A DNA stretch of 26,531 nucleotides from Lachnospiraceae bacterium UBA1721 (GTDB lineage: Bacteria > Bacillota > Clostridia > Lachnospirales > Lachnospiraceae), in NCBI GenBank assembly GCA_002317155.1, contig DCIR01000045.1, positions 880 to 27,410 on the forward strand. Direction: 5' to 3'. Each line of letters opens with the position of its first letter. Within the stretch, counting starts at the first letter, position 1. The notes below the pieces were generated by a model that saw nothing but the letters and a program-made list of their open reading frames with translations, did not search any database and was not told the DNA's origin. Made by a program: the position numbers and the translations under genes. Positions 8,832 through 16,988 of the stretch are shown here, in pieces.

Positions 8832-10034
8832 ATGACTAGACTTCTGTTTGTGATAAATACACTTGGCAGAGCCGGCGCAGAAATCGCACTTATCACGCTG
8901 CTTAATAAGCTTAAGGAAGAGGATGTGGAGCTTTCTTTATTGGTGCTTACGGGACAGGGTGAATTGATTAGAGATATTCCAAAAGAGGTGCAGATTCTTA
9001 ATGACTCATACTGTGAGGAGTCGGTTCTGACTGCACAGGGAAGAAAGGTTTTACGCAAAACCTGTATCAAGGCTTTGTTCAGTAAGGTCGGGATTATAAA
9101 AAATTTCACATATCTTTTCAGGAATTTCTTCTCGATGCTATTTAAGGGAAGAGTTCGTGTGGACAAGCTGATGTGGAAAGTGATCGCCGATGCTGCACCT
9201 AAGATAGATGGAGAGTATGATTTGGCAATAGCCTTTCTTGAGGGTGGTTCGACTTATTATGTGGCGGATCATGTAAAGGCCAAGGCTAAAGCTGCATTTA
9301 TACATGTTGATTATGAAATGTCAGGCTATAATGAAATGCTCGACAGAGGTTGTTATGATCGGTTTGAACGTATTTTTGCTGTGTCCGAAGAATTAAGGCA
9401 GCAGTTCTTAAGACTGTACCCGGGATACAGTGAGAAGACACTTGGATTTAATAATATTATTGATGTTGATCTGATAAAGAAAAAGTCTCTTGAGCCCGGA
9501 GGCTTCAGTGATGATTATGATGGAATCAGACTTCTGACAATAGGAAGGCTGACGGCCCAAAAATCGTTGGAGGTATCCGTGGAGGCCATGAAGCTGCTTA
9601 AGGCCAGAAATGTTAAAGCAAGATGGTATGTGCTTGGTGAGGGAGACAGACGCAGGCAATTGGAAAAGCTTATCGCACAAAATGAGTTAGAGGAAGATTT
9701 CATTTTGTGTGGCGCTGTTGATAACCCGTATACATATTTACTGCAGTCAGATTTGTATGTACATGCGACTGGCTACGAGGGGAAAAGTATTGCTATCCAG
9801 GAAGCGCAGATTTTGGGTAAACCTATAATTGCGTCAGACTGTAGTGGCAATAGAGAACTGGTTATTGATCATGTAGACGGACTGCTGGTGGAGCTTTCGG
9901 CAGAGGCTGTCGCTGATGCGGTTGAAGAAATGCTTAATAGCAGTGATATGATGAGCGATTTTGGCGAAAAGAGTAAGAACAAATATTGTGAGACAACGAA
10001 CATTATATGTGAATTAATGGAGCTGTGCCACTGA
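8832..10034 (+). CDS. GT4-family glycosyltransferase
   Basis: The 400-aa GT-B glycosyltransferase has an N-terminal acceptor loop, LGRAGAEIALITLLNKL, and a C-terminal EX7E motif EGKSIAIQE followed by LGKPIIASDCSGNREL. No membrane segment or signal peptide is seen. It follows pelG by 12 bp with a weak GGTGATGAAA-type ribosome site. It is not part of the core Pel set, so it probably adds side-chain or linker sugars, or serves a second glycan. Donor and acceptor cannot be told from sequence. Confidence 0.85.
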   Translation: MTRLLFVINTLGRAGAEIALITLLNKLKEEDVELSLLVLTGQGELIRDIPKEVQILNDSYCEESVLTAQGRKVLRKTCIKALFSKVGIIKNFTYLFRNFFSMLFKGRVRVDKLMWKVIADAAPKIDGEYDLAIAFLEGGSTYYVADHVKAKAKAAFIHVDYEMSGYNEMLDRGCYDRFERIFAVSEELRQQFLRLYPGYSEKTLGFNNIIDVDLIKKKSLEPGGFSDDYDGIRLLTIGRLTAQKSLEVSVEAMKLLKARNVKARWYVLGEGDRRRQLEKLIAQNELEEDFILCGAVDNPYTYLLQSDLYVHATGYEGKSIAIQEAQILGKPIIASDCSGNRELVIDHVDGLLVELSAEAVADAVEEMLNSSDMMSDFGEKSKNKYCETTNIICELMELCH

Positions 10035-10036
10035 GG

Positions 10037-10780
10037 ATGAGAAAGCAGTTGCTGGTTATAATACCGGCCTATAATGAAGAAAAGAATATCGGAAATCTTC
10101 TGGACAGTGTTTTGGCCTCGGAGGTCAGCGATATAGCTGATGTTTTGGTTATAAATGATGCCTCGACTGATGGCACTGAGGCTGTTGCAAGACAAAAAGG
10201 TGTTGAGGTGTTAAGCCATACCCGCAATATGGGATATGGATGCAGTCTGCAATCCGGCTACAGATATGCATGTAAGAATGATTATGATTGGGTGATTCAG
10301 CTGGATGCAGATGGTCAGCATGATGCCTGCAATCTGACGGATATATATAACAGATTATCGGTAGCAAATTCTGATGGTGAGCTTCCTGATATTGTCCTGG
10401 CTTCCAGATTTATGGAGGGGTCAGGTGAATATCCTATCTCGCCGGCAAGAAAATTTGCATATGGTCTGTTTAGAACAATGATAAAAATGTTTAGCGGGAG
10501 AACTATTGCAGATCCTACTACCGGGCTGCAGGGCTTGGGACGAAAAGCATTTACCTGCTACAGTAAGGATGGATATTTTCACAATAAATATCCTGATGCC
10601 AACATGGTACTGCAGATGCTGCTGTTAGGTTATAAGGTGGTTGAAATACCCGCACTGATGCATAACAGAATCAGTGGAAGCAGTATGCATTCCGGTTTGA
10701 ATCCGGTGATATATATGATTAAGATGCCGTTTTCTGTAATTGCGGTATGGCTACGAATTAGAGTTTTTAAGAAGAAGTAG
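10037..10780 (+). CDS. GT2-family glycosyltransferase (DPM1/polyprenyl-phosphate type)
   Basis: The 247-aa GT-A enzyme has the family motifs VIIPAYNEEKNIGNLL at the N-terminus, INDASTDGT, and the metal-binding DXD as LDADGQHD. The single domain with no membrane helices resembles dolichyl/undecaprenyl-phosphate sugar synthases that supply lipid-linked sugar to GT-C enzymes. The polytopic GT-C-like protein two genes later would be a natural user. I prefer ATG 10037, just after the previous stop at 10034; an in-frame GTG at 10025 is too close to the GGAG at 10019-10022. Confidence 0.85.
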   Translation: MRKQLLVIIPAYNEEKNIGNLLDSVLASEVSDIADVLVINDASTDGTEAVARQKGVEVLSHTRNMGYGCSLQSGYRYACKNDYDWVIQLDADGQHDACNLTDIYNRLSVANSDGELPDIVLASRFMEGSGEYPISPARKFAYGLFRTMIKMFSGRTIADPTTGLQGLGRKAFTCYSKDGYFHNKYPDANMVLQMLLLGYKVVEIPALMHNRISGSSMHSGLNPVIYMIKMPFSVIAVWLRIRVFKKK

Positions 10781-10839
10781 ATTAGGAATAAGTTATTTAA
10801 GAGTAAATCATTTAAGGATAAATTGATTTAAGGAAACTG

Positions 10840-12075
10840 ATGGCAAGCTTGTTTAATATATTTTCAAAAAACAAGATAAATTTTACACCGGCTAAATTTA
10901 CCGAATGCGAAGGCGAGATATACAATCCCGAGAGAGGTTGGTATAAAATATTTCCTTTTGTTATCGGTAATGAAATAAATCTTACAGAGGCAGGATACAG
11001 TCTGTCTGCTAAGGAGTGCCTGGTGCTGGTAAGAATCGATATCGGTAATTATGCAGATATCGAGCTTCCTGAAGCAGCGTTATCGGAAATGCGTAAGATA
11101 ATAGATTTTTTCCGCGATAACAGAAAAGATATTATACTGCGCGTGACATATGATTCAGAAGGTAATGCCATGGTAAGAGAGCCATCATATTTCGGTATGG
11201 TGGAAAAGCATATGGAGCAGGTAGCACAACTGCTCAAGAGTTATTCGGGTCATATTTTTATTTATCAGGGCTTGCTGATTGGCAACTGGGGAGAGATGCA
11301 TTCATCTCGATATGCAACCGATAAATATATACAGAGACTTATGCAGCTGCTTGTAAAAGAAAGCGGATGCAATGATGCGGAGAGTAATGCATTTTTTGGT
11401 GCGGTGAGGACTCCGGCAAAACATAAGGCAGTAAATACATACTCAGGTATGAGTATAGGTATATATGATGATGCTATTTTAGCAACAGAGAATGATATGG
11501 GAACTTATCAGAACGTTGCTGATGAGCTTACTTATGAGAGTGTTAAGGGTCTTGCAGCGCCCAACGGCGGTGAGGCTGTATACGCAGAAGGCTATTCGGA
11601 TACACTTTCGGACAAACAGATACTTGATTTTCTGGCGAAAAAAAGAGTCACATATCTTAATACACAGTATGACCGCAGGCTGCTGGACAAGCTTGATAAC
11701 AGAGGCCTGCTGGATACTATAGGCAAACGACTTGGATATAGATATATTGTTAAAAAAGCCGGATTTGTTAAGAATGGTAGTGTGTTTGAAATCACTATAA
11801 ACAATCTGGGCTTTGCTCCGATATACAGGGACACGAGCAGCTCGCTTGTTATTGAGGCTGATGACGGAAAATCATATGATATACCGCTTAAGCTTAATCT
11901 TGCGAGACGTGCGCCTGAAGAGGGTATAGAGGTCAGTATCGCAGCAAATATGTTGCCTGAAAATGTAAAGGGTAGATTATACTTAAAAACTGTCAGAAGT
12001 ATGGATAACAGACAGATTATTTTTGCAAACTCAGAATCTAAAGACGGAAATGTTTTACTTGGAGAGATAAGATGA
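10840..12075 (+). CDS. DUF4874/DUF4832 protein (glycosidase-like barrel)
   Basis: The 411-aa protein carries the NPERGWYKIF motif (about 30-39) that opens DUF4874, then a barrel-like region with RIDIGNY, FIYQGLLIGNWGEMHSSRY, and a beta-rich C-terminal DUF4832 part. These families look like glycoside-hydrolase barrels and are found in surface-glycan loci, but I know of no proven reaction. No signal peptide or anchor is seen, so as written it is cytoplasmic, which is odd for a hydrolase. It overlaps the next gene by four bases (ATGA). The 60-bp gap upstream holds only short AT-rich ATTTAAG repeats. Confidence 0.75.
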   Translation: MASLFNIFSKNKINFTPAKFTECEGEIYNPERGWYKIFPFVIGNEINLTEAGYSLSAKECLVLVRIDIGNYADIELPEAALSEMRKIIDFFRDNRKDIILRVTYDSEGNAMVREPSYFGMVEKHMEQVAQLLKSYSGHIFIYQGLLIGNWGEMHSSRYATDKYIQRLMQLLVKESGCNDAESNAFFGAVRTPAKHKAVNTYSGMSIGIYDDAILATENDMGTYQNVADELTYESVKGLAAPNGGEAVYAEGYSDTLSDKQILDFLAKKRVTYLNTQYDRRLLDKLDNRGLLDTIGKRLGYRYIVKKAGFVKNGSVFEITINNLGFAPIYRDTSSSLVIEADDGKSYDIPLKLNLARRAPEEGIEVSIAANMLPENVKGRLYLKTVRSMDNRQIIFANSESKDGNVLLGEIR

Positions 12076-14603
12076 CATTACTTTATTGGCTATTGGAATA
12101 CGCCAAGATTTTAATTGTATATATGTTGCTGATGTTTGCTTGGCCGTCCCTGCTGTTCAGAAATCTCCTGAAGGGAAAGTCAATCAGATACAGAATCGCC
12201 TTTTGCCCGACGGTCAGTGTGGTACTTATCAATTTCGTGGTAATGATACTGGGATTGTTTAGGATACTGCATCCTGTGGTGACCGGCATTTTGTTCTATG
12301 GAAGTGTATTGTTCAGTATTTATCGAATGATTCCCAATAAAACCGAGAAGCTGATTGAGGCGGCACGAGTTATTGCGGGAAGCTATGGCGTAAAACAGCT
12401 GTTTCTTAATCTGTTCAGAAATACCGGAATCGGATTATTGAACATAAAGGAAGAGATTAAAAAGAGACTTAAAGACCACTATTTTGAATATGGTCTGCTG
12501 GCTCTTGTTATAGTGTTCGGTGTGGTGTATTTTGCGTACGGTTCATTCTGCGATTATTCATATGGTTGTGGTGACTTGTATGTACATCACGCGTGGATTT
12601 ACAACATGCTTAAGGGCAAAATATTTGCTTCAGGTATATATCCGGAAGGAATGCATAGCATGATTTATGCTATGAGAACTCTTTTCGGTATCAATACTTA
12701 TAATGCAATTTTGTTTACCGGAAGCATTCATTTAATCGTGCTTTTCCTTAACGTATATGTTTTTTTCAGAGAGGTATTCAGATCAAGAATCACCCCTATT
12801 CTTGCACTTACTGTATTCCTGACAATTGATGCACTGTGCGTGCACGAGGTTGTCGGAATGAGCAGACTGCAGTGGTCACTCCCTCAGGAATTTGCTTTCT
12901 TCACGATATTTGCAGCAGCATCGTCTCTGATCAGATATGTGAAGGAAAATGGTGAGGCGAGTGCAGTTAAGGTAATTAAAAAGATATTTACCCGCAAGAA
13001 AAAAACTGAAAATGAAGCTTCCGATGAAACTGCCAATGAATTCATGGAAGAGAGTACCGGCAGATTCTTATACAATGATGAATTGATTATCCTGATGCTG
13101 GCTGTATCAGCGTCAATAAGTATTCACTTCTATGCAACAGGTATGGCATTCCTGGTGTGCGTAGCGGTAGTTCCTTTTGCAGTACATAAGATATTTAATG
13201 TAAAGCGCTTGGTTCCGCTTGTGCTGTCAGTGTTGCTTGGAATATTGATTGCCATTGTTCCTATGGCCGGAGCATATGCTACAGGAACTCCGTTCCAGAA
13301 TTCTATCAGATGGGCTATAGGTGTAATAACAGGTTCTAATTATGACGACGGAATACCATTTGATGGTATGAATGAATTCGATATTTTCGAGGAATCCAGA
13401 GATTATTACGAGAGCGGAGATTTGCTTCATTCAAGTATGGGCGCTGATATTGCGACCTTGATGATGGGCTCGGGAAACACTCTGACTGCGACTGTAGGCT
13501 ATAATGATCCCAATGCCTCAGCAGCCACTGCGACAAACACCAAGGCGGCAATGGGAGTGGCTGAACGCACCAAAGTTTTCTTTAACAGAATTGCAAAGTA
13601 TTCATATAAGCTACTGTATGGCGATGGTCGTGGTACGCTCATAATCGTAATGACACTCATTTCGTTACTGATTTTTGTTATCGCCAAAATAGCAAATATT
13701 GTATATGTAAAGAAGAACTGGGATTCGGATGTAGGAATATATCTGTTTGACGGTTATTTTGTGCTTATATTAGCATCGTTTTTATTTATGCTTTTTTATA
13801 CTTCGAGAGCGGTTGGATTGCCGGAGATAATAGCGAGAAGCCGTTTGTGCGGTATTGCGCAGATTCTCATATGTGCTGTATGCCTGATCCCTGTAGATAT
13901 TCTTTTATGGGCTATTGGTACAATGGTTCAACCTAAGGTGATTGTTATTACAGCCTGGGTTGGCGTGGCTGCAATATATATAATCACAAGGGCGACAGGT
14001 AACTATCACGGATATATGTACATAGAATACAGCAGATATAATCAGTCTGTTATGTGTACGAAGAGCATTATAGATAAGCTCCCGGCAAAGTCGTATACGA
14101 TTGTATCGCCAATTGATGAATTGTATCAGATGGCGGAGTATGGTTTCCATGAAGAACTTGTAAGCTTTATTAATGATTGCGTAGAGAAGGATTATACTAT
14201 TCCGACAGAATATGTATTCATTTTCTATGAAAAGAAGCCGATTAAGTATGGTCAGTGCCATTTTTATGACGGACCTTCATGGCTGGCAGGAAAAAAGTAT
14301 ACTGAGTATTTTGAAGGAGATGCTACCCAAGCACCATTTTTGAGTACTGCTACATCTTCTATTGAGATTGCAACAGGTCCCTTTTATAAGTTCCCGATAG
14401 CAAGTTCGGCTTACAGTGATTTACTGACGAGAGTTGTAATGGAATCAAGACTTCTTAAGTGGGTTGAGGATTATAACAAGCTGTATCCTACAGAACTTCA
14501 TGTATTCTACGAGGATGATGATTTTGTCTGCTATTATTTCAAACAGAATCCTGATTGCCTGTATCAGTTAGGTTTTGAGGAGGGCGACCGTTATGGCTAC
14601 TAA
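12072..14603 (+). CDS. Large polytopic GT-C-like membrane protein, unknown specificity
   Basis: The 843-aa protein has about a dozen hydrophobic segments between residues 1 and 640 and a soluble C-terminal region of about 190 residues. After the third or fourth helix comes CGDLYVHHAWIYNML (166-180; D168, H172, H173) and GIYPEGMHSMIYAM (188-201). An acidic residue in the first extracytoplasmic loop is typical of GT-C transferases, so a lipid-linked-sugar transferase or a polymerase is plausible. I do not recognise a named family. A charged cytoplasmic insert rich in K and E lies near 312-342. The C-terminus overlaps the Stealth gene by 11 bp. Confidence 0.6.
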   Translation: MTLLYWLLEYAKILIVYMLLMFAWPSLLFRNLLKGKSIRYRIAFCPTVSVVLINFVVMILGLFRILHPVVTGILFYGSVLFSIYRMIPNKTEKLIEAARVIAGSYGVKQLFLNLFRNTGIGLLNIKEEIKKRLKDHYFEYGLLALVIVFGVVYFAYGSFCDYSYGCGDLYVHHAWIYNMLKGKIFASGIYPEGMHSMIYAMRTLFGINTYNAILFTGSIHLIVLFLNVYVFFREVFRSRITPILALTVFLTIDALCVHEVVGMSRLQWSLPQEFAFFTIFAAASSLIRYVKENGEASAVKVIKKIFTRKKKTENEASDETANEFMEESTGRFLYNDELIILMLAVSASISIHFYATGMAFLVCVAVVPFAVHKIFNVKRLVPLVLSVLLGILIAIVPMAGAYATGTPFQNSIRWAIGVITGSNYDDGIPFDGMNEFDIFEESRDYYESGDLLHSSMGADIATLMMGSGNTLTATVGYNDPNASAATATNTKAAMGVAERTKVFFNRIAKYSYKLLYGDGRGTLIIVMTLISLLIFVIAKIANIVYVKKNWDSDVGIYLFDGYFVLILASFLFMLFYTSRAVGLPEIIARSRLCGIAQILICAVCLIPVDILLWAIGTMVQPKVIVITAWVGVAAIYIITRATGNYHGYMYIEYSRYNQSVMCTKSIIDKLPAKSYTIVSPIDELYQMAEYGFHEELVSFINDCVEKDYTIPTEYVFIFYEKKPIKYGQCHFYDGPSWLAGKKYTEYFEGDATQAPFLSTATSSIEIATGPFYKFPIASSAYSDLLTRVVMESRLLKWVEDYNKLYPTELHVFYEDDDFVCYYFKQNPDCLYQLGFEEGDRYGY

Positions 14604-15618
14604 CAGTTTGCCTGAAATAGATTTTGTGGTCATGTGGGTAGATCCTTCGGATCCGGAGTGGCAGAAGGAGAAGCGTAGCTACAGTCCTGATAACAGCTAC
14701 GGAGATGTCGAAGAAAGATACAGAGACTGGGAGATTTTTAAGTATTGGTTCAGAGGTGTGGAAAAGTATGCGCCCTGGGTTAGAAAAGTTCACCTGGTCA
14801 CCTGGGGACATGTTCCGGAATGGCTTGATGTCAGAAATGAGAAGCTGGCTATTGTAAAGCATAGTGACTATATACCCCAAGAGGCTCTGCCTACTTTTAA
14901 CAGCTCGCTTATAGAGATGTACTTTCACAAAATCCCGGACCTGGCGGAGCATTTTGTTCTGTTTAATGATGATATGTTCCTTACCGGAGGTGTTGATAAA
15001 GATTTCTTTTTTCACAATGGAATGCCGCGAGATATGCTCGCATTCCAGCCGGTTGTGGCAAATGAATCCAATCCCGGGATGACTCATATATATATTAACA
15101 ATACGCTGATGCTTGCGCGCCATTTTAACAAGAGGGAATGCGTTAAAAAGAACGTAAGCGGTTTCTTTCATATGGGTTATCCTCCGCTTTATTTTTGGTA
15201 TAACCTGTTGGAATTAACCTTTCCCAGATTCACAGGACTTCTATCTGTGCATACGGCGGCACCTATCCTTAAAAGCAGCTTGGCTGAAATATGGGAGAAG
15301 GAAGGTGAAGCGTTAGATGCATTAAAATGCAACCGATTTAGGTCTGACAATGATGTGAATCATTACCTGGTAAGAGATTGGCAGATGCTGTCGGGAAGAT
15401 TTTGTCCTACCAATTTGTTCAGAAATTTTAAGTATTTTGAGATGCAGGACAATAACGATAAATGTTTAGGCATAATCAGAAAATCATCCGATAAAGCCAA
15501 GCAGAAAATTCTGTGTATAAATGACACAGGAAAAGTATCGGATTTTGATGGAGTTAAGCAGGATTTTATTGATGCATTTGAGACTGCTTTTGAGAAAAAA
15601 AGCTCATTTGAATTGTAG
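14593..15618 (+). CDS. Stealth-family sugar phosphotransferase
   Basis: The 341-aa protein shows the Stealth conserved regions in order: CR1 (IDFVVMWVDPSDPEW), CR2 (DWEIFKYWFRGVEKYAPWVR, then VHLVTWGHVPEWL, LPTFNSSLIE, FVLFNDDMFL), a CR3-like middle part and CR4 (RSDNDVNHYLVRDWQ). Stealth proteins transfer sugar-1-phosphate, making phosphodiester-linked capsule or teichoic-like polymers, so this cluster may add phosphodiester groups. ATG 14593 has an excellent GAGGAGG at 14577-14583, so it is preferred to a TTG at 14575. It overlaps the preceding gene by 11 bp. Confidence 0.92.
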   Translation: MATNSLPEIDFVVMWVDPSDPEWQKEKRSYSPDNSYGDVEERYRDWEIFKYWFRGVEKYAPWVRKVHLVTWGHVPEWLDVRNEKLAIVKHSDYIPQEALPTFNSSLIEMYFHKIPDLAEHFVLFNDDMFLTGGVDKDFFFHNGMPRDMLAFQPVVANESNPGMTHIYINNTLMLARHFNKRECVKKNVSGFFHMGYPPLYFWYNLLELTFPRFTGLLSVHTAAPILKSSLAEIWEKEGEALDALKCNRFRSDNDVNHYLVRDWQMLSGRFCPTNLFRNFKYFEMQDNNDKCLGIIRKSSDKAKQKILCINDTGKVSDFDGVKQDFIDAFETAFEKKSSFEL

Positions 15619-15638
15619 TGTTACGGAGATAAGGTGCT

Positions 15639-16847
15639 ATGACCTATGAACAGGAATACCTTACGGATTTGCTGAGGGCATCGCTTGTGGCGTCTGAGCC
15701 GAGTGAAGCCTTTGGTGAAAAAATAGATTGGGACAAGTTCATAAAGCTTTCATGGGCACACAAGCTGGTTTCATATGTATATGACACTATAGTAAAAGTT
15801 CCCGGTATTCCGGACAATGTTAGTAAGTTTTTTACCCAAAAGACTGTTACGATGGTCAAGCAGAATTTTAGATTGCTGTTTTGGGCAAAAAAAATATTGG
15901 ATAGTTTGGAAGAGGTCGGAGTGGATGCAGTGCTCCTTAAAGGTGCAACGGCAGCAGTTTATTATCCCAATATGCTTTATCGAAAGAGTGGAGATATCGA
16001 TATTCTGATATTTGATGAAGGTAAGATTGCTGATGTCCACAGACAGATGGAATCTCTGAATTACAAAAAGAATGAGACTCAATCAGCACTTCATCATGTA
16101 GTATTTTCAAATGATGAAGGTATTGAGGTTGAAATCCATACAATGTTGGCTGAACCGTTTGATAACATGAAGGTTAACGATAAGCTGGATGGCTTGAAAA
16201 ACGGTATCAGAGAGAGTATTGTCCGTAAGGATATTATGGGGATAGAAATCCCTGTATTACGAGAAGATTATCAGGCCTTTGAACTGTTACTGCATATGCT
16301 TCAGCATTATCTGCGCTCGGGATTCGGCATAAGGCTTCTGTGTGACTGGGTGGTGTTTTGGAACAGCGATATATCTGAAAAATTCGCTGATGGTTATGGC
16401 AGCTTATGCGATGAATTCGGTGTGAGACAGTTCTCAGATATGATTACGAGAATATGCATTGCCAAGCTGGGACTTGATAAGGATAAAGCGGAGAGGATTA
16501 TCTCGACAGGGCTGAAGGATAGCCTTACGGATGAAGATATAGACAAATTCTGGGATGAGTTTTGGACGGCTGAGGAGTTTGGAAAAAGCTCGGCTAACAG
16601 AATGGTTAATTTACAGGGTTCAAAGAAGAGCGCATATATAAAAGAGTTTCATCATCAGATGCATTTGAACTTCCCTAAGGCAGGTAAATGTCCTTTGCTT
16701 TGGCCTGTGCTGTGGGTAATTACATTGGTCCGCTTTTTGATCAACAACAGAAGAATTCGTAAGGTTTCGCTGAGGGATGTCTTAAAAAGTGCCGGAGACC
16801 GTGGAAGGCTAAATGAGAAGCTTCACATCTTTGAAGATATTTCATAA
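15639..16847 (+). CDS. NTP_transf_5-type nucleotidyltransferase family protein
   Basis: The 402-aa protein has LLKGATAA (99-106) followed by RKSGDIDILI (115-124), giving the paired acidic residues D119 and D121 of a pol-beta-type nucleotidyltransferase, with a likely third acid in EVEIH (163-167). This fits the uncharacterised nucleotidyltransferase family PF14907, often found in capsule loci and beside PqqD/HPr-kinase-like genes. The substrate is unknown. A ribosome site, CGGAGATAAGG, lies just before ATG 15639. It is the last gene of the tight operon. Confidence 0.8.
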   Translation: MTYEQEYLTDLLRASLVASEPSEAFGEKIDWDKFIKLSWAHKLVSYVYDTIVKVPGIPDNVSKFFTQKTVTMVKQNFRLLFWAKKILDSLEEVGVDAVLLKGATAAVYYPNMLYRKSGDIDILIFDEGKIADVHRQMESLNYKKNETQSALHHVVFSNDEGIEVEIHTMLAEPFDNMKVNDKLDGLKNGIRESIVRKDIMGIEIPVLREDYQAFELLLHMLQHYLRSGFGIRLLCDWVVFWNSDISEKFADGYGSLCDEFGVRQFSDMITRICIAKLGLDKDKAERIISTGLKDSLTDEDIDKFWDEFWTAEEFGKSSANRMVNLQGSKKSAYIKEFHHQMHLNFPKAGKCPLLWPVLWVITLVRFLINNRRIRKVSLRDVLKSAGDRGRLNEKLHIFEDIS

Positions 16848-16951
16848 ATGAGCGGATTTCGAATGTTTTGCAGGATTGTGAAAGCTGTTTTACAGCGGGG
16901 CAATCTGTTTGGTATCTTTTGAACCTAACATCATGATAATAGTCTACAGAT

Positions 16952-16957
16952 TATAAT
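16952..16957 (+). promoter_or_regulatory. Possible -10 element for the hydrolase lipoprotein gene
   Basis: The 141-bp gap between 16847 and the next start contains a perfect TATAAT, but no convincing -35 at 16-18 bp; TTGAAC at 16919 is 27 bp away. A small GCTGT/ACAGC hairpin near 16884-16896 lacks a T-run. Transcription could also read through from the operon. Confidence 0.35.
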
Positions 16958-16988
16958 GTAGTAAAAGCTGTACAAGAGGATGAGGATT

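Noticed and set aside
8690..9166. Minus-strand 158-codon reading frame
   Set aside because: It lies opposite the GT4 gene, has no recognisable motifs and no ribosome site; a shadow frame.
14539..15171. Minus-strand 210-codon reading frame
   Set aside because: Antisense to the well-conserved Stealth gene; composition is that of a shadow frame.
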